Below, piece after piece: positions 8,209-16,447 of a stretch of DNA of 64,000 nucleotides (position 1 is its first letter; every line of letters starts with the position of its first letter). The stretch spans positions 3,332,249 to 3,396,248 of the forward strand of contig NZ_CP038799.1 in assembly GCF_012223425.1 (NCBI RefSeq), in the 5' to 3' direction. The DNA is from Mycolicibacterium frederiksbergense. GTDB taxonomy: Bacteria; Actinomycetota; Actinomycetes; Mycobacteriales; Mycobacteriaceae. The notes beneath the pieces were generated by a model. It was not told where the DNA came from and did no database searches. It saw only the letters and a program-made list of their open reading frames with translations. Both the position numbers and the translations under genes were made by a program.

Positions 8209-8215
8209 GGACCCG

Positions 8216-8878
8216 ATGCGCATCGCGGTGGTGGAGGACGACGACGGCCTCGGCGAGGCGTTGGTCGATGCGCTGGCCGGAGTGGGCCACTCACCGGTGC
8301 GGATGCGCCGCGGCTCCGACCTGCTGCTCGGTCACCGCGATGTCGACCTGGTCCTGCTCGACCTCGGTCTGCCCGATGACGATGGGCTGACCATCCTGCG
8401 CCGGTTACGGGGAGTCAGCCAGATCCCGGTGGTGGTGTTGACCGCCCGTGACGACGAACGCTCCGTGGTGCGGGCGCTGCGCACAGGTGCCGACGACTAC
8501 GTGGTGAAGCCCGCACGCCTGGGTGAACTGCGGGCCCGAATCGAGGTGGCCGCCCGCCGCAGGGGCACGTCCACGGCAACGTCGGAACCCGACGTGGTCG
8601 AGGCCGGCGATATCGTCGTCGACCTGAGTGCCCGGCGGGTCGAGATCTGCGGTGCCGAGATCGCGCTTGCGCCCAAGGAATTCGAGGTCCTGGCGTATCT
8701 CGTGGTCCGCCGCGGCGAAGCGGTCAGCCGGCAGGAGCTGATGGACGCGATCTGGGGTGACGCCTTCGTGGCGATCTCGAGAAGTCTCGACGTCCACATG
8801 ACATCACTTCGGGCCAAGCTGGGCAGACCGGACGCGATCGCGACCATCCGCGGGTACGGCTACCGGTGGAGTTCGTGA
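8216..8878 (+). CDS. OmpR/PhoB-family response regulator (TctD/QseB-like)
   Basis: A 220-residue regulator. The receiver domain has the acidic pocket VVEDDD, phospho-acceptor Asp49 in LLDLGLP and Lys in DDYVVKP. A C-terminal winged helix runs from about residue 125, with RGYGYRWSS at the end. The start at 8216 is set by the family N-terminus (MRIAVVEDD) and the -10 box spacing. It is 1 nt from the histidine kinase gene. The pair resembles TctD/TctE-type carboxylate-sensing systems, and downstream genes for a permease and a solute-binding lipoprotein fit that. Confidence 0.9.
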   Translation: MRIAVVEDDDGLGEALVDALAGVGHSPVRMRRGSDLLLGHRDVDLVLLDLGLPDDDGLTILRRLRGVSQIPVVVLTARDDERSVVRALRTGADDYVVKPARLGELRARIEVAARRRGTSTATSEPDVVEAGDIVVDLSARRVEICGAEIALAPKEFEVLAYLVVRRGEAVSRQELMDAIWGDAFVAISRSLDVHMTSLRAKLGRPDAIATIRGYGYRWSS

Positions 8879-8879
8879 C

Positions 8880-10301
8880 ATGTGGCGGCGCGTCCTGCTG
8901 GTCCTCGTCGTCTACTCGACCATCGTCGTCGTCGGGCTGGCGGTGCCGCTGGCGGTGACGCTGGGGCGCGAACGGATGCAACGCTTGAATGAGAACCGGA
9001 TGGCCGCGGCCTCTTATTTCTCTGATCTCGCTGCGCGCGAGCATGATTCGCGCGATCTCGAATTGCAGCAGGTGGTAGATCGCTACCACAGCCTCTACGG
9101 CGAGCCGGTGGTCATCGTCGGTAGGGACGGCGCACCCCGCGCCGCGGTCGGTGTGGACGACATCTCCGGTGAGATCGCCGACGCAGTCTCCGAAGCGTTG
9201 CGCAATCAGCGCAGCCGCGTCCCTGACACCGTGACGCCCTGGTCGCCGCGCCGGCTGCTGGTGGCAGTCCCGGTCGGTACCGGCACGCAGGTCGACGGCG
9301 CCGTGGTGCTGGCCGCCTCGACGGCCGCCGCCCGCGAAGAGGTCATGCGCGTGTGGGCGCTGGTCGCCGCAGGTGCGGTGGCGTTGCTGTGCATCGCGTC
9401 GGCCATCGCCGTTGCGCTGTCGCGCTGGACAGTGCGGCCGGTGACCGATCTGGCCGACCGGGCGGCGTCGCTGCGCCGCCGGGTGCGCGACCGGACAGCG
9501 GCCGATCCCGGCGCCGGCGTCGACGAACCGCCCCCGGGTCGCTACGCAGGCCCCTACGAGGTGCGCCAACTCGCGGCCGCCTTCGACGCGATGGCCCGCG
9601 ACGTCGATGCGGCCGCCGACGCGCAACGCCGGCTGGTCGCCGACTCTGCCCACGCCCTGCGCAACCCGCTCGCCGCGCTACGCATGCGGCTCGACATGCT
9701 GGGCATGGGGCTTCCCCAATCATCGGTGGCCGCGCACGAGAAGGCGATCGTGGAGGTCGACCGTCTGACGAGCATCGTCACCGACCTGCTCGCCCTGGCC
9801 ACGGCCGAGAGCCGTCCCGACGCCGACGATGCACCGGTCGCCACCGATGTCGGCGCCGCGATCATCGAACGCGTCGAGTTCTGGTCGGCCGCGCTGGCCG
9901 AGGCCGGCGTCACCGTCGTCGCCGATGTCCCCGCCGGCCTCGGCGCGGCCATCCCTGCGCGTGACCTCACCGGGATCCTGGACATCGCGCTGAGCAACAC
10001 GGCCAAGTACAGCGGTGCGGGCACGCGCGCCGAGGTCGTCGCCCGCCGCGACGGCGATGAGGTGATCCTCTGGGTGCAGGACGACGGCCGCGGCGTATCC
10101 GCGCAGGATCTCCCGCTGGTGACGTCCCGTTTCTTCCGGGCCGCCAACACTGTCGGTCAGGGCACCGGTCTCGGTCTGGCCATCGCCCGCGCCCGCACCG
10201 AACGCGCCGGTGGATCGTTGCGCGTCAGCGCGGTGCCGACCGGGGGCTTACGTGTCGAGGCGCGATTACCCGGCGTCGGCCGCGCGCAGGATTCGTCCTA
10301 A
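8880..10301 (+). CDS. Sensor histidine kinase (TctE/QseC-like)
   Basis: A 473-residue membrane kinase. TM1 is about residues 5-27, the extracellular sensor about 28-155, TM2 about 157-180, then a HAMP-like linker. The phospho-acceptor is His258 in DSAHALRNPLAALR. The ATP domain has ALSNTAKYS (N box), DDGRGVS (G1) and GTGLGLAIA (G2). The H box has Ala-Leu-Arg-Asn rather than the usual Glu-Leu-Arg-Thr. The sensor is small (about 125 residues), so a binding-protein co-receptor such as the TAXI lipoprotein downstream is plausible but unproven. Confidence 0.9.
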   Translation: MWRRVLLVLVVYSTIVVVGLAVPLAVTLGRERMQRLNENRMAAASYFSDLAAREHDSRDLELQQVVDRYHSLYGEPVVIVGRDGAPRAAVGVDDISGEIADAVSEALRNQRSRVPDTVTPWSPRRLLVAVPVGTGTQVDGAVVLAASTAAAREEVMRVWALVAAGAVALLCIASAIAVALSRWTVRPVTDLADRAASLRRRVRDRTAADPGAGVDEPPPGRYAGPYEVRQLAAAFDAMARDVDAAADAQRRLVADSAHALRNPLAALRMRLDMLGMGLPQSSVAAHEKAIVEVDRLTSIVTDLLALATAESRPDADDAPVATDVGAAIIERVEFWSAALAEAGVTVVADVPAGLGAAIPARDLTGILDIALSNTAKYSGAGTRAEVVARRDGDEVILWVQDDGRGVSAQDLPLVTSRFFRAANTVGQGTGLGLAIARARTERAGGSLRVSAVPTGGLRVEARLPGVGRAQDSS

Positions 10302-10340
10302 GGGAGTGTTAGGACTGCCGTCGACGCCTTCCGAAGTGGC

Positions 10341-10356
10341 TGTGACAGCCTTCACA
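10341..10356. promoter_or_regulatory. CRP-like site TGTGA-N6-TCACA
   Basis: TGTGACAGCCTTCACA is an exact match to the CRP-type consensus TGTGAnnnnnnTCACA, and the flanking C/G extend the symmetry by one pair. It lies about 72 bp before the MHS permease start. Mycobacterial CRP-family regulators recognise this pattern, so cAMP control of the permease is a reasonable inference. Confidence 0.6.
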
Positions 10357-10427
10357 GTGGGGGGCGACGACGACGTCGGCGACGCGGTAGCCCGCCCCGG
10401 TGCGTCGCGGATCAGGAGGGAACAGCA

Positions 10428-11795
10428 ATGACCAGTTCGGCCACCCGAGAGCCGACCGGCGGCGGCACCGGATCGGCGGCGCCGTCGTCAGCGGCGGCCA
10501 CCCGCCGGGCGATCTTCAACACGCTGCGCGGCTCGTCCGGCAACCTCGTCGAGTGGTACGACGTCTACGTCTACACGGTGTTCGCGTCGTACTTCGAGAA
10601 CCAGTTCTTCGACTCCGCGGACAAGAACTCGACGCTCTACGTCTACGCGATCTTCGCGGTGACGTTCGTGATGCGCCCGGTCGGTTCGTGGTTCTTCGGC
10701 CGCTTCGCCGACCGGCGGGGCCGGCGCACGGCACTGACGTTCAGCGTCTCGCTGATGGCAGCGTGCTCGCTGGTGATCGCGTTGACCCCGGGCCGGGAGA
10801 GCATCGGCGTGTGGGCAGCCGTGATCCTGGTGCTGTGCCGGCTGGTTCAGGGCTTCGCCACCGGCGGTGAATACGGGACCTCCGCGACCTACATGTCCGA
10901 GGCGGCCACCCGGGAGCGGCGCGGCTTCTTCTCGTCCTTCCAGTACGTCACGCTCGTCGGCGGGCACGTGCTCGCGCAGCTGACGCTGCTGATCATGCAG
11001 ACGTTCCTGGACCGCGAGCAGATTGCGGAATTCGGTTGGCGCATCGCGTTCTTCATCGGTGGGGTGGCTGCTGTGGTGGTCTTCTGGTTGCGCCGCAGCA
11101 TGGACGAGTCGCTCACCACCGAACAGCTCGACGCCGTGCGACGCGGCGAGGACCACGGTTCGGGGTCGATCCGCGAGCTGGTGACCCGGCACGGGCGGGC
11201 GCTGTTGACCTGTTTCCTGGTCACCATCGGCGGCACCATCGCGTTCTACACCTACAGCGTCAACGCGCCGGCGATCGTCAAGTCGGCCTATGAGGACCAT
11301 GGCATGACGGCGACGTGGATCAACCTGGTCGGTCTGACGTTTCTGATGGTCATCCAGCCGATCGGCGGGATGATCAGCGACAAGGTGGGCCGCAAGCCCG
11401 TGCTGGTGTTCTTCGGCGTCGGCGCGCTGGTCTACACCTACGTGCTGATCACCTATCTGCCCCGCACCACGTCGGTGGCAGCCTCCCTCACGCTCGTGTG
11501 CGTCGGGTACGTCATCCTGACCGGGTACACCTCGATCAATGCGATCGTGAAAGCCGAGCTGTTCCCGTCGCACATTCGCGCGCTGGGCGTGGGTCTGGGT
11601 TACGCGCTGGCCAACTCCGCGTTCGGCGGCACCGCGCCGCTGATCTACCAGGCGGCCAAGGAAGGTGGCCACGTCCCGTGGTTCATCGGCTACGTCACGG
11701 TGGTGGTCGCGGTGTCGCTCGTGGTCTACGTGTTCGTGCTGAAGAACAAGTCCGAGACACCGCTGGACCGTGAACAGGGTCGCGCGTTCGTCTGA
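10428..11795 (+). CDS. MHS-family MFS transporter (dicarboxylate/alpha-ketoglutarate type)
   Basis: A 455-residue, 12-TM major facilitator of the metabolite:H+ symporter family (KgtP/ProP/ShiA-like). Markers are NLVEWYDVYVYTVFASYF in TM1, RFADRRGRRTAL between TM2 and TM3, RLVQGFATGGEYGTSATYMSE in TM4-5, and DKVGRKPVL between TM8 and TM9. A strong AGGAGGG ribosome site precedes ATG 10428. Upstream is a CRP-like site, and the two-component genes precede it by 126 bp. Likely substrate: an organic acid or osmolyte, not resolvable here. Confidence 0.88.
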   Translation: MTSSATREPTGGGTGSAAPSSAAATRRAIFNTLRGSSGNLVEWYDVYVYTVFASYFENQFFDSADKNSTLYVYAIFAVTFVMRPVGSWFFGRFADRRGRRTALTFSVSLMAACSLVIALTPGRESIGVWAAVILVLCRLVQGFATGGEYGTSATYMSEAATRERRGFFSSFQYVTLVGGHVLAQLTLLIMQTFLDREQIAEFGWRIAFFIGGVAAVVVFWLRRSMDESLTTEQLDAVRRGEDHGSGSIRELVTRHGRALLTCFLVTIGGTIAFYTYSVNAPAIVKSAYEDHGMTATWINLVGLTFLMVIQPIGGMISDKVGRKPVLVFFGVGALVYTYVLITYLPRTTSVAASLTLVCVGYVILTGYTSINAIVKAELFPSHIRALGVGLGYALANSAFGGTAPLIYQAAKEGGHVPWFIGYVTVVVAVSLVVYVFVLKNKSETPLDREQGRAFV

Positions 11796-11809
11796 CGTTC
11801 TACGCTGAG

Positions 11810-12766
11810 GTGACTGTGTCGTCTGCGTCGTCGGGGCCCCCGGTGCTGGACCGTCGGTCTGCGCTGCGGGGCATCGCGACGCTGGCGGCCGGCCTGGCGG
11901 TTTCGTCGTGCGGTAGCGGTGACCGCCCGCCGGTACGGCTGGCGGCCGGCGAGCCCGGCGGCTTCTTCTGGGAGTTTTCGGGCCTGCTGGCCGCGGCGGC
12001 AGACCGCGCCGGGGCGGCCCGGCTGGAGCCATTGCGCACCGGCGGCTCCGCGGAAAACCTGGAGATGCTCCGCTCGGGACGGGCCGACCTGGCGATGAGC
12101 CTCAGTGACACTGCGCAGGACCACCCTGCGGCGGCCGACCTCACAGCGGTCGGCCGCGTGTACGAGAACTACTTTCAGGTGGCCGTGCGTCACGATTCCA
12201 CCGTCACATCGCCGACGGAGCTGGCGGGCCGCGTCGTGAGTGTCGGGGCTCCGGGGTCGGGGGCGACCACCTTGTCCGAGCGGGTGCTCGCTGCCGCCGG
12301 CCTGCCGGGCCGGGATGCCGTGCGCCGCGTGCGGCAACCGATGCGTGATGCCGCGGCGGCTCTGGGCGCCGGCACGGTGGATGCGGTCATGTGGGCGGGG
12401 GGATTACCCACACCCGCCCTCGCGGAGGCCGCCGTCGACCTCCGACTGCTGGACCTGGCGGCCGCGGTCGATGCGTTGCGGCGGACGTACGGAACGATCT
12501 ATGAACCGGTGTCGGTGCCCGCGAACGTCTATGGGCGCCACCCCGCGGTGATCACCTTGGGCGTGGCCAACCTGCTCCTGGCCAGCCGGGACCTCGCTGA
12601 TCCGGTGGTCGCGGCCATGGTGGACCTACTCCTGGACGACCCGTCCGCGCTGGTACCGGCGCAGGCGATCGGAAGCCAGTTCCTCGATGCGCAATCGTTG
12701 ATCCAGACCGGCACCATCGCGCTTCACCCCGGCGCTGCCGCCGAGTACCGCCGCCGCCACGGCTGA
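11810..12766 (+). CDS. TAXI-family TRAP-type solute-binding lipoprotein
   Basis: A 318-residue exported binding protein. The N-terminus has a twin-arginine (DRRSALRG), a hydrophobic stretch and the lipobox V-S-S-C (Cys34), so a Tat-exported lipoprotein is likely. The mature part shows TAXI features: RLAAGEPGGFFWEFSGLLAA, LRTGGSAENLEMLRSGRADLAM, VGAPGSGATTLSERVL and a closing HPGAAAEYRRRHG. No TRAP membrane subunits are nearby, so it may present ligand to the sensor kinase or the MHS permease. A second GTG at 11816 fits the TACGCT -10 box at 11801-11806 better as a leaderless start. Confidence 0.85.
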   Translation: MTVSSASSGPPVLDRRSALRGIATLAAGLAVSSCGSGDRPPVRLAAGEPGGFFWEFSGLLAAAADRAGAARLEPLRTGGSAENLEMLRSGRADLAMSLSDTAQDHPAAADLTAVGRVYENYFQVAVRHDSTVTSPTELAGRVVSVGAPGSGATTLSERVLAAAGLPGRDAVRRVRQPMRDAAAALGAGTVDAVMWAGGLPTPALAEAAVDLRLLDLAAAVDALRRTYGTIYEPVSVPANVYGRHPAVITLGVANLLLASRDLADPVVAAMVDLLLDDPSALVPAQAIGSQFLDAQSLIQTGTIALHPGAAAEYRRRHG

Positions 12767-12792
12767 GCGGCCACGATCGCGGCCGGCCGCGG

Positions 12793-13593
12793 CTATTTCA
12801 TCTGGAAGTTGGGTGGCCGCTTCTCGGCGAACGCCCGTGGGCCTTCCTTGGCGTCATCGCTGAGGAACACCGGGATGCCGTTGGCGGTATCGGGTTTGAA
12901 GGCGTCGAGTTCGTGCATGCCCTCGGTCTCGCGGATGGTCTTGAGGATCGCCTGCACGGCCAGCGGTCCGTTGTTGTTGATGATCTCGGCGATCTCGAGG
13001 GCCTTGTCCAGCGCGGTGCCGTCGGGCACCACGTGACCGATCAACCCGTACTCCAGGGCCTGGGCCGCGGTGATGTGGCGGCCGGTCAACAGCATGTCGC
13101 AGGCGATGGTGTACGGAATCTGGCGCACCAGGCGCACTGCGGAGCCGCCCATCGGGTACAGGCTCCACTTGGCCTCGGAGATGCCGAACTTCGCGCTCTC
13201 GCCGGCGACCCGGATATCGGTGCCCTGCAGGATTTCGGTACCGCCGGCAATGGCGGGCCCCTCCACCGCGGCGATCAACGGCTTGGTCAGACGACGGCCC
13301 TTCAGCAGACCGTCGATGCGTGACGGGTCGTAACTACCGTCCTTGAAGGAGTCGCCCGGCGGCTTCTTGGTGGCGCCCTTGAGGTCCATGCCCGCGCAGA
13401 AGTAGCCGCCGGCACCGGTCAGGATGCAGGTGCGGATCTCCGGATCGCTGTCCACCCGATCCCAGGCCTCGACCATTATCGAGAGCATCTCGGTGGACAG
13501 CGCGTTGCGCGCCTCGGGCCGGTTGAGCGTCACGATGAGGGTGTGTCCGCGCTGCTCGATGAGGGCGTCGGGGGTTCCGTTTGGTTCGCTCAT
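12793..13593 (-). CDS. echA19: Enoyl-CoA hydratase EchA19
   Basis: A 266-residue crotonase-fold protein with [14 protein letters not shown] (first oxyanion-hole loop) and [20 protein letters not shown] (second loop). Context and length match Rv3516 (EchA19), which hydrates steroid enoyl-CoA intermediates in cholesterol side-chain beta-oxidation. ATG 13593 follows an AAGGAGG ribosome site. It is divergent from fadD19 with a shared KstR-type site; its probable -10 (TACATT, reverse strand at 13636-13641) overlaps the operator. Confidence 0.92.
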   Translation of the reverse strand: MSEPNGTPDALIEQRGHTLIVTLNRPEARNALSTEMLSIMVEAWDRVDSDPEIRTCILTGAGGYFCAGMDLKGATKKPPGDSFKDGSYDPSRIDGLLKGRRLTKPLIAAVEGPAIAGGTEILQGTDIRVAGESAKFGISEAKWSLYPMGGSAVRLVRQIPYTIACDMLLTGRHITAAQALEYGLIGHVVPDGTALDKALEIAEIINNNGPLAVQAILKTIRETEGMHELDAFKPDTANGIPVFLSDDAKEGPRAFAEKRPPNFQMK

Positions 13594-13637
13594 GGGCGTC
13601 CGCCTCCTTGCGTTCGTGACCCGGACTTGTCTCGAAA

Positions 13638-13651
13638 TGTAACACGTTCTA
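13638..13651. promoter_or_regulatory. KstR-type operator between echA19 and fadD19
   Basis: TGTAACACGTTCTA fits TnnAACnnGTTnnA fully. It overlaps two diverging -10 boxes: TAGTTT (13650-13655, forward, 6 nt before the fadD19 ATG, so leaderless) and TACATT (13636-13641, reverse) for echA19. Binding would block both. Confidence 0.88.
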
Positions 13652-13661
13652 GTTTAGTGCC

Positions 13662-15329
13662 ATGGCCCTGAACATCGCCGATCTCGCCGAGCATGCCATC
13701 GACGCCGTGCCGGACCGCGTCGCCCTGATATGTGGTGACGAACAACTGACCTACGCCCAGTTGGAGGACAAGGCCAATCGCCTGGCCCACTACCTCCAGG
13801 ACCAGGGTGTCAAGAAGGACGACAAGGTCGGCCTGTACTGCCGCAACCGGATCGAGATCGTGATCGGGATGCTCGGCATCGTCAAGGCCGGGGCAATCCT
13901 GGTCAACGTCAACTTCCGCTATGTCGAAGGCGAACTCAAGTACCTCTTCGACAACTCCGACATGGTCGCGCTCATCCACGAGCGCCGCTATGCGGACCGG
14001 GTCGCCAACGTGCTGCCCGAAACACCGAACGTCAAGACCGTGCTGGTCGTCGAGGACGGGTCCGACGACGACTACCAGCGCTACGGCGGCGTCGACTTCG
14101 AGGCCGCGCTGGCTCAGGGCTCACCGGAACGCGATTTCGGCCCGCGCAGCGAGGACGACATCTACCTGCTCTACACCGGCGGCACCACCGGCTTCCCCAA
14201 GGGCGTGATGTGGCGCCACGAGGACATCTACCGGGTCTTGTTCGGTGGCACCGACTTCGCCACCGGGGAGCCCATCGCCGACGAGTACGACCTGTCCAAG
14301 CAGGCCGCTGCCAACGCGCCGATGATCCGGCTGCCCATCCCGCCGATGATCCACGGCGCCACCCAGTCGGCCACCTGGATGGCGCTGTTCTCCGGTCAGA
14401 CCGTGGTGCTGACACCGGAGTTCGACGCCGATCAGGTGTGGCGTCTGATCCACGACCACAAGGTCAATCTGCTCTTCTTCACCGGCGACGCGATGGCGCG
14501 CCCGCTGCTCGACGCCCTGCTCGCGCACCAAGACGAGGGCAACACGTACGACCTGTCGTCGCTGTTCCTGCTGGCCAGCACCGCGGCGCTGTTCTCCACC
14601 AGCCTGAAGGAGAAGTTCCTCGAGCTGCTGCCCAACCGGGTCATCACCGACTCCATCGGATCGTCGGAGACCGGTTTCGGCGGGACCAGCATCGTGGCCA
14701 AGGGGCAGTCGCACACCGGCGGTCCGCGGGTCACCATCGACAAGAACACCAAGGTGCTCGACGAGGACGGCAATGAGGTCGTGCCGGGTTCGGGTGTACG
14801 CGGCATCATCGCCAAGTGCGGTCACATCCCGGTCGGCTACTTCAAGGACGAGAAAAAGACCGCCGAGACGTTCCGCACGTACAACGGTGTGCGGTATGCG
14901 ATTCCGGGCGACTACGCCGAGGTCGAGGCCGACGGCAGCGTGACGATGCTGGGCCGCGGTTCGGTGTCCATCAACAGTGGCGGCGAGAAGATCTACCCCG
15001 AAGAGGTCGAGGCCGCGCTCAAGGGTCATCCCGATGTGTTCGACGCGCTCGTCGTCGGCGTGCCCGACGAACGATTCGGCCAGCACGTCGCGGCCGTCGT
15101 GCAGGCGCGCGAGGGGACCCGGCCGACGCTGGCCGACCTGGATGCGTTCGTGCGTAGCGAGATCGCGGGATACAAAGTGCCGCGCAGCCTTTGGTTGGTC
15201 GACGAGGTGAAGCGGTCACCCGCGGGCAAGCCGGACTACCGGTGGGCCAAGGACACCACCGAGGAACGCCCGGCCGACGAAGTTCATTCCAAGCATGGAC
15301 AGGCCAGCCAGGCAGGAGCCACATCATGA
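13662..15329 (+). CDS. fadD19: Steroid-CoA ligase FadD19
   Basis: A 555-residue ANL-superfamily acyl-CoA synthetase. The ATP loop is YTGGTTGFPKGVMW (171-184), with GRGSVSINSGGEKIYPEEVE and the C-terminal KRSPAGKPDYRW carrying the adenylation lysine. FadD19 attaches CoA to C26/C27 sterol carboxylates and is needed for C24-branched sterols in Rhodococcus. The ATG at 13662 looks leaderless. The 3' end overlaps the next gene by 4 nt (ATGA). Confidence 0.93.
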   Translation: MALNIADLAEHAIDAVPDRVALICGDEQLTYAQLEDKANRLAHYLQDQGVKKDDKVGLYCRNRIEIVIGMLGIVKAGAILVNVNFRYVEGELKYLFDNSDMVALIHERRYADRVANVLPETPNVKTVLVVEDGSDDDYQRYGGVDFEAALAQGSPERDFGPRSEDDIYLLYTGGTTGFPKGVMWRHEDIYRVLFGGTDFATGEPIADEYDLSKQAAANAPMIRLPIPPMIHGATQSATWMALFSGQTVVLTPEFDADQVWRLIHDHKVNLLFFTGDAMARPLLDALLAHQDEGNTYDLSSLFLLASTAALFSTSLKEKFLELLPNRVITDSIGSSETGFGGTSIVAKGQSHTGGPRVTIDKNTKVLDEDGNEVVPGSGVRGIIAKCGHIPVGYFKDEKKTAETFRTYNGVRYAIPGDYAEVEADGSVTMLGRGSVSINSGGEKIYPEEVEAALKGHPDVFDALVVGVPDERFGQHVAAVVQAREGTRPTLADLDAFVRSEIAGYKVPRSLWLVDEVKRSPAGKPDYRWAKDTTEERPADEVHSKHGQASQAGATS

Positions 15330-16447
15330 GAACTGAACTGTGCGAACGCTTCGGGATCGAATACCCGATCTTCGTCTTCACCCCGTCGGAGAAGGTGGCC
15401 GCCGCGGTGAGCAAGGCCGGCGGTCTCGGCGTGCTGGGCTGCGTGCGGTTCAACGATGCCGACGATCTGGAGAACGTCCTGCAGTGGATGGACGCCAATA
15501 CCGACGGCAAGCCCTACGGCGTCGATATCGTGATGCCGGCCAAGGTGCCCACCGAGGGCACCAGCGTGGACATCAACAAGCTGATCCCGGAGACCCATCG
15601 CGATTTCGTGGCCAAGACGCTCGCCGATCTCGGCGTGCCCCCGCTGCCCGAGGATGAGGAGCGCTCCGAGGGCGTGCTGGGCTGGCTGCATTCGGTGGCC
15701 CGCAGCCACGTCGATGTGGCCCTCAAGCATCCGATCAAGCTGATCGCCAACGCACTCGGCTCCCCGCCCAAGGACGTCATCGACCAGGCTCATGCCGCCG
15801 GCGTGCCGGTGGCCGCACTGGCCGGTAGCGCCAAACACGCTCTGCGCCATGCCGAGAACGGCGTGGACATCGTCGTCGCCCAGGGTCATGAGGCCGGTGG
15901 GCACACCGGTGAGATCGGGTCGATGGTGCTGTGGCCCGAGATTGTCGACGCGCTCGACGGCAAGGCCCCGGTGCTCGCGGCCGGCGGTATCGGCACCGGG
16001 CGCCAGGTGGCCGCGGCGCTGGCGCTGGGGGCGCAGGGTGTCTGGATGGGGTCGGCGTTCCTGACCTCGGCCGAGTACGACCTCGGCGTGCGGCAGGCCT
16101 CCGGGGTCTCGACCATCCAGCAGGCCATGCTCGATGCCACCTCCAGCGATACCGTGCGCCGAAAGATCTACACCGGCAAGCCGGCCCGGCTGCTCAAGAG
16201 CCGCTGGACCGACGCCTGGGATGCCGACAACGCACCCGACCCGCTGCCGATGCCGCTGCAGAACATCCTCGTCAGCGAGGCCCATCAGCGGATGAACGAA
16301 TCGTCGGATCCGACCGCCGTCGCGATGCCGGTCGGTCAGATCGTGGGCCGGATGAACGAGATCCGCCCCGTCGCCGACATCATCGGTGAACTGGTCAGCG
16401 GATTCGAGGAGGCCACCAAGCGCCTCGACGGGATCGCCGAAAGCTAG
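15326..16447 (+). CDS. Nitronate monooxygenase-like FMN oxidoreductase
   Basis: A 373-residue TIM-barrel flavoprotein of the 2-nitropropane dioxygenase/NMO/FabK superfamily. It shows FVFTPSEKVAAAVSKAGGLGVLG, AQGHEAGGHTGEIGSMVL, APVLAAGGIGTGRQVAAALALGAQGVWMGSAF and a Thr/Ser-rich phosphate loop. Coupled to fadD19 by an ATGA overlap, so it is probably co-expressed with sterol genes. Related mycobacterial proteins (IpdC) act in steroid ring degradation, but whether this one acts on a steroid is an inference from context. It ends tail-to-tail with gabD2, overlapping by 4 bp. Confidence 0.85.
   Translation: MRTELCERFGIEYPIFVFTPSEKVAAAVSKAGGLGVLGCVRFNDADDLENVLQWMDANTDGKPYGVDIVMPAKVPTEGTSVDINKLIPETHRDFVAKTLADLGVPPLPEDEERSEGVLGWLHSVARSHVDVALKHPIKLIANALGSPPKDVIDQAHAAGVPVAALAGSAKHALRHAENGVDIVVAQGHEAGGHTGEIGSMVLWPEIVDALDGKAPVLAAGGIGTGRQVAAALALGAQGVWMGSAFLTSAEYDLGVRQASGVSTIQQAMLDATSSDTVRRKIYTGKPARLLKSRWTDAWDADNAPDPLPMPLQNILVSEAHQRMNESSDPTAVAMPVGQIVGRMNEIRPVADIIGELVSGFEEATKRLDGIAES

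Noticed and set aside
12779-12790. GCGGCCGGCCGC palindrome between the TAXI gene and echA19 as a terminator
   Set aside because: No T-tract follows on either strand and such GC palindromes are common in this genome; not enough to call a terminator.
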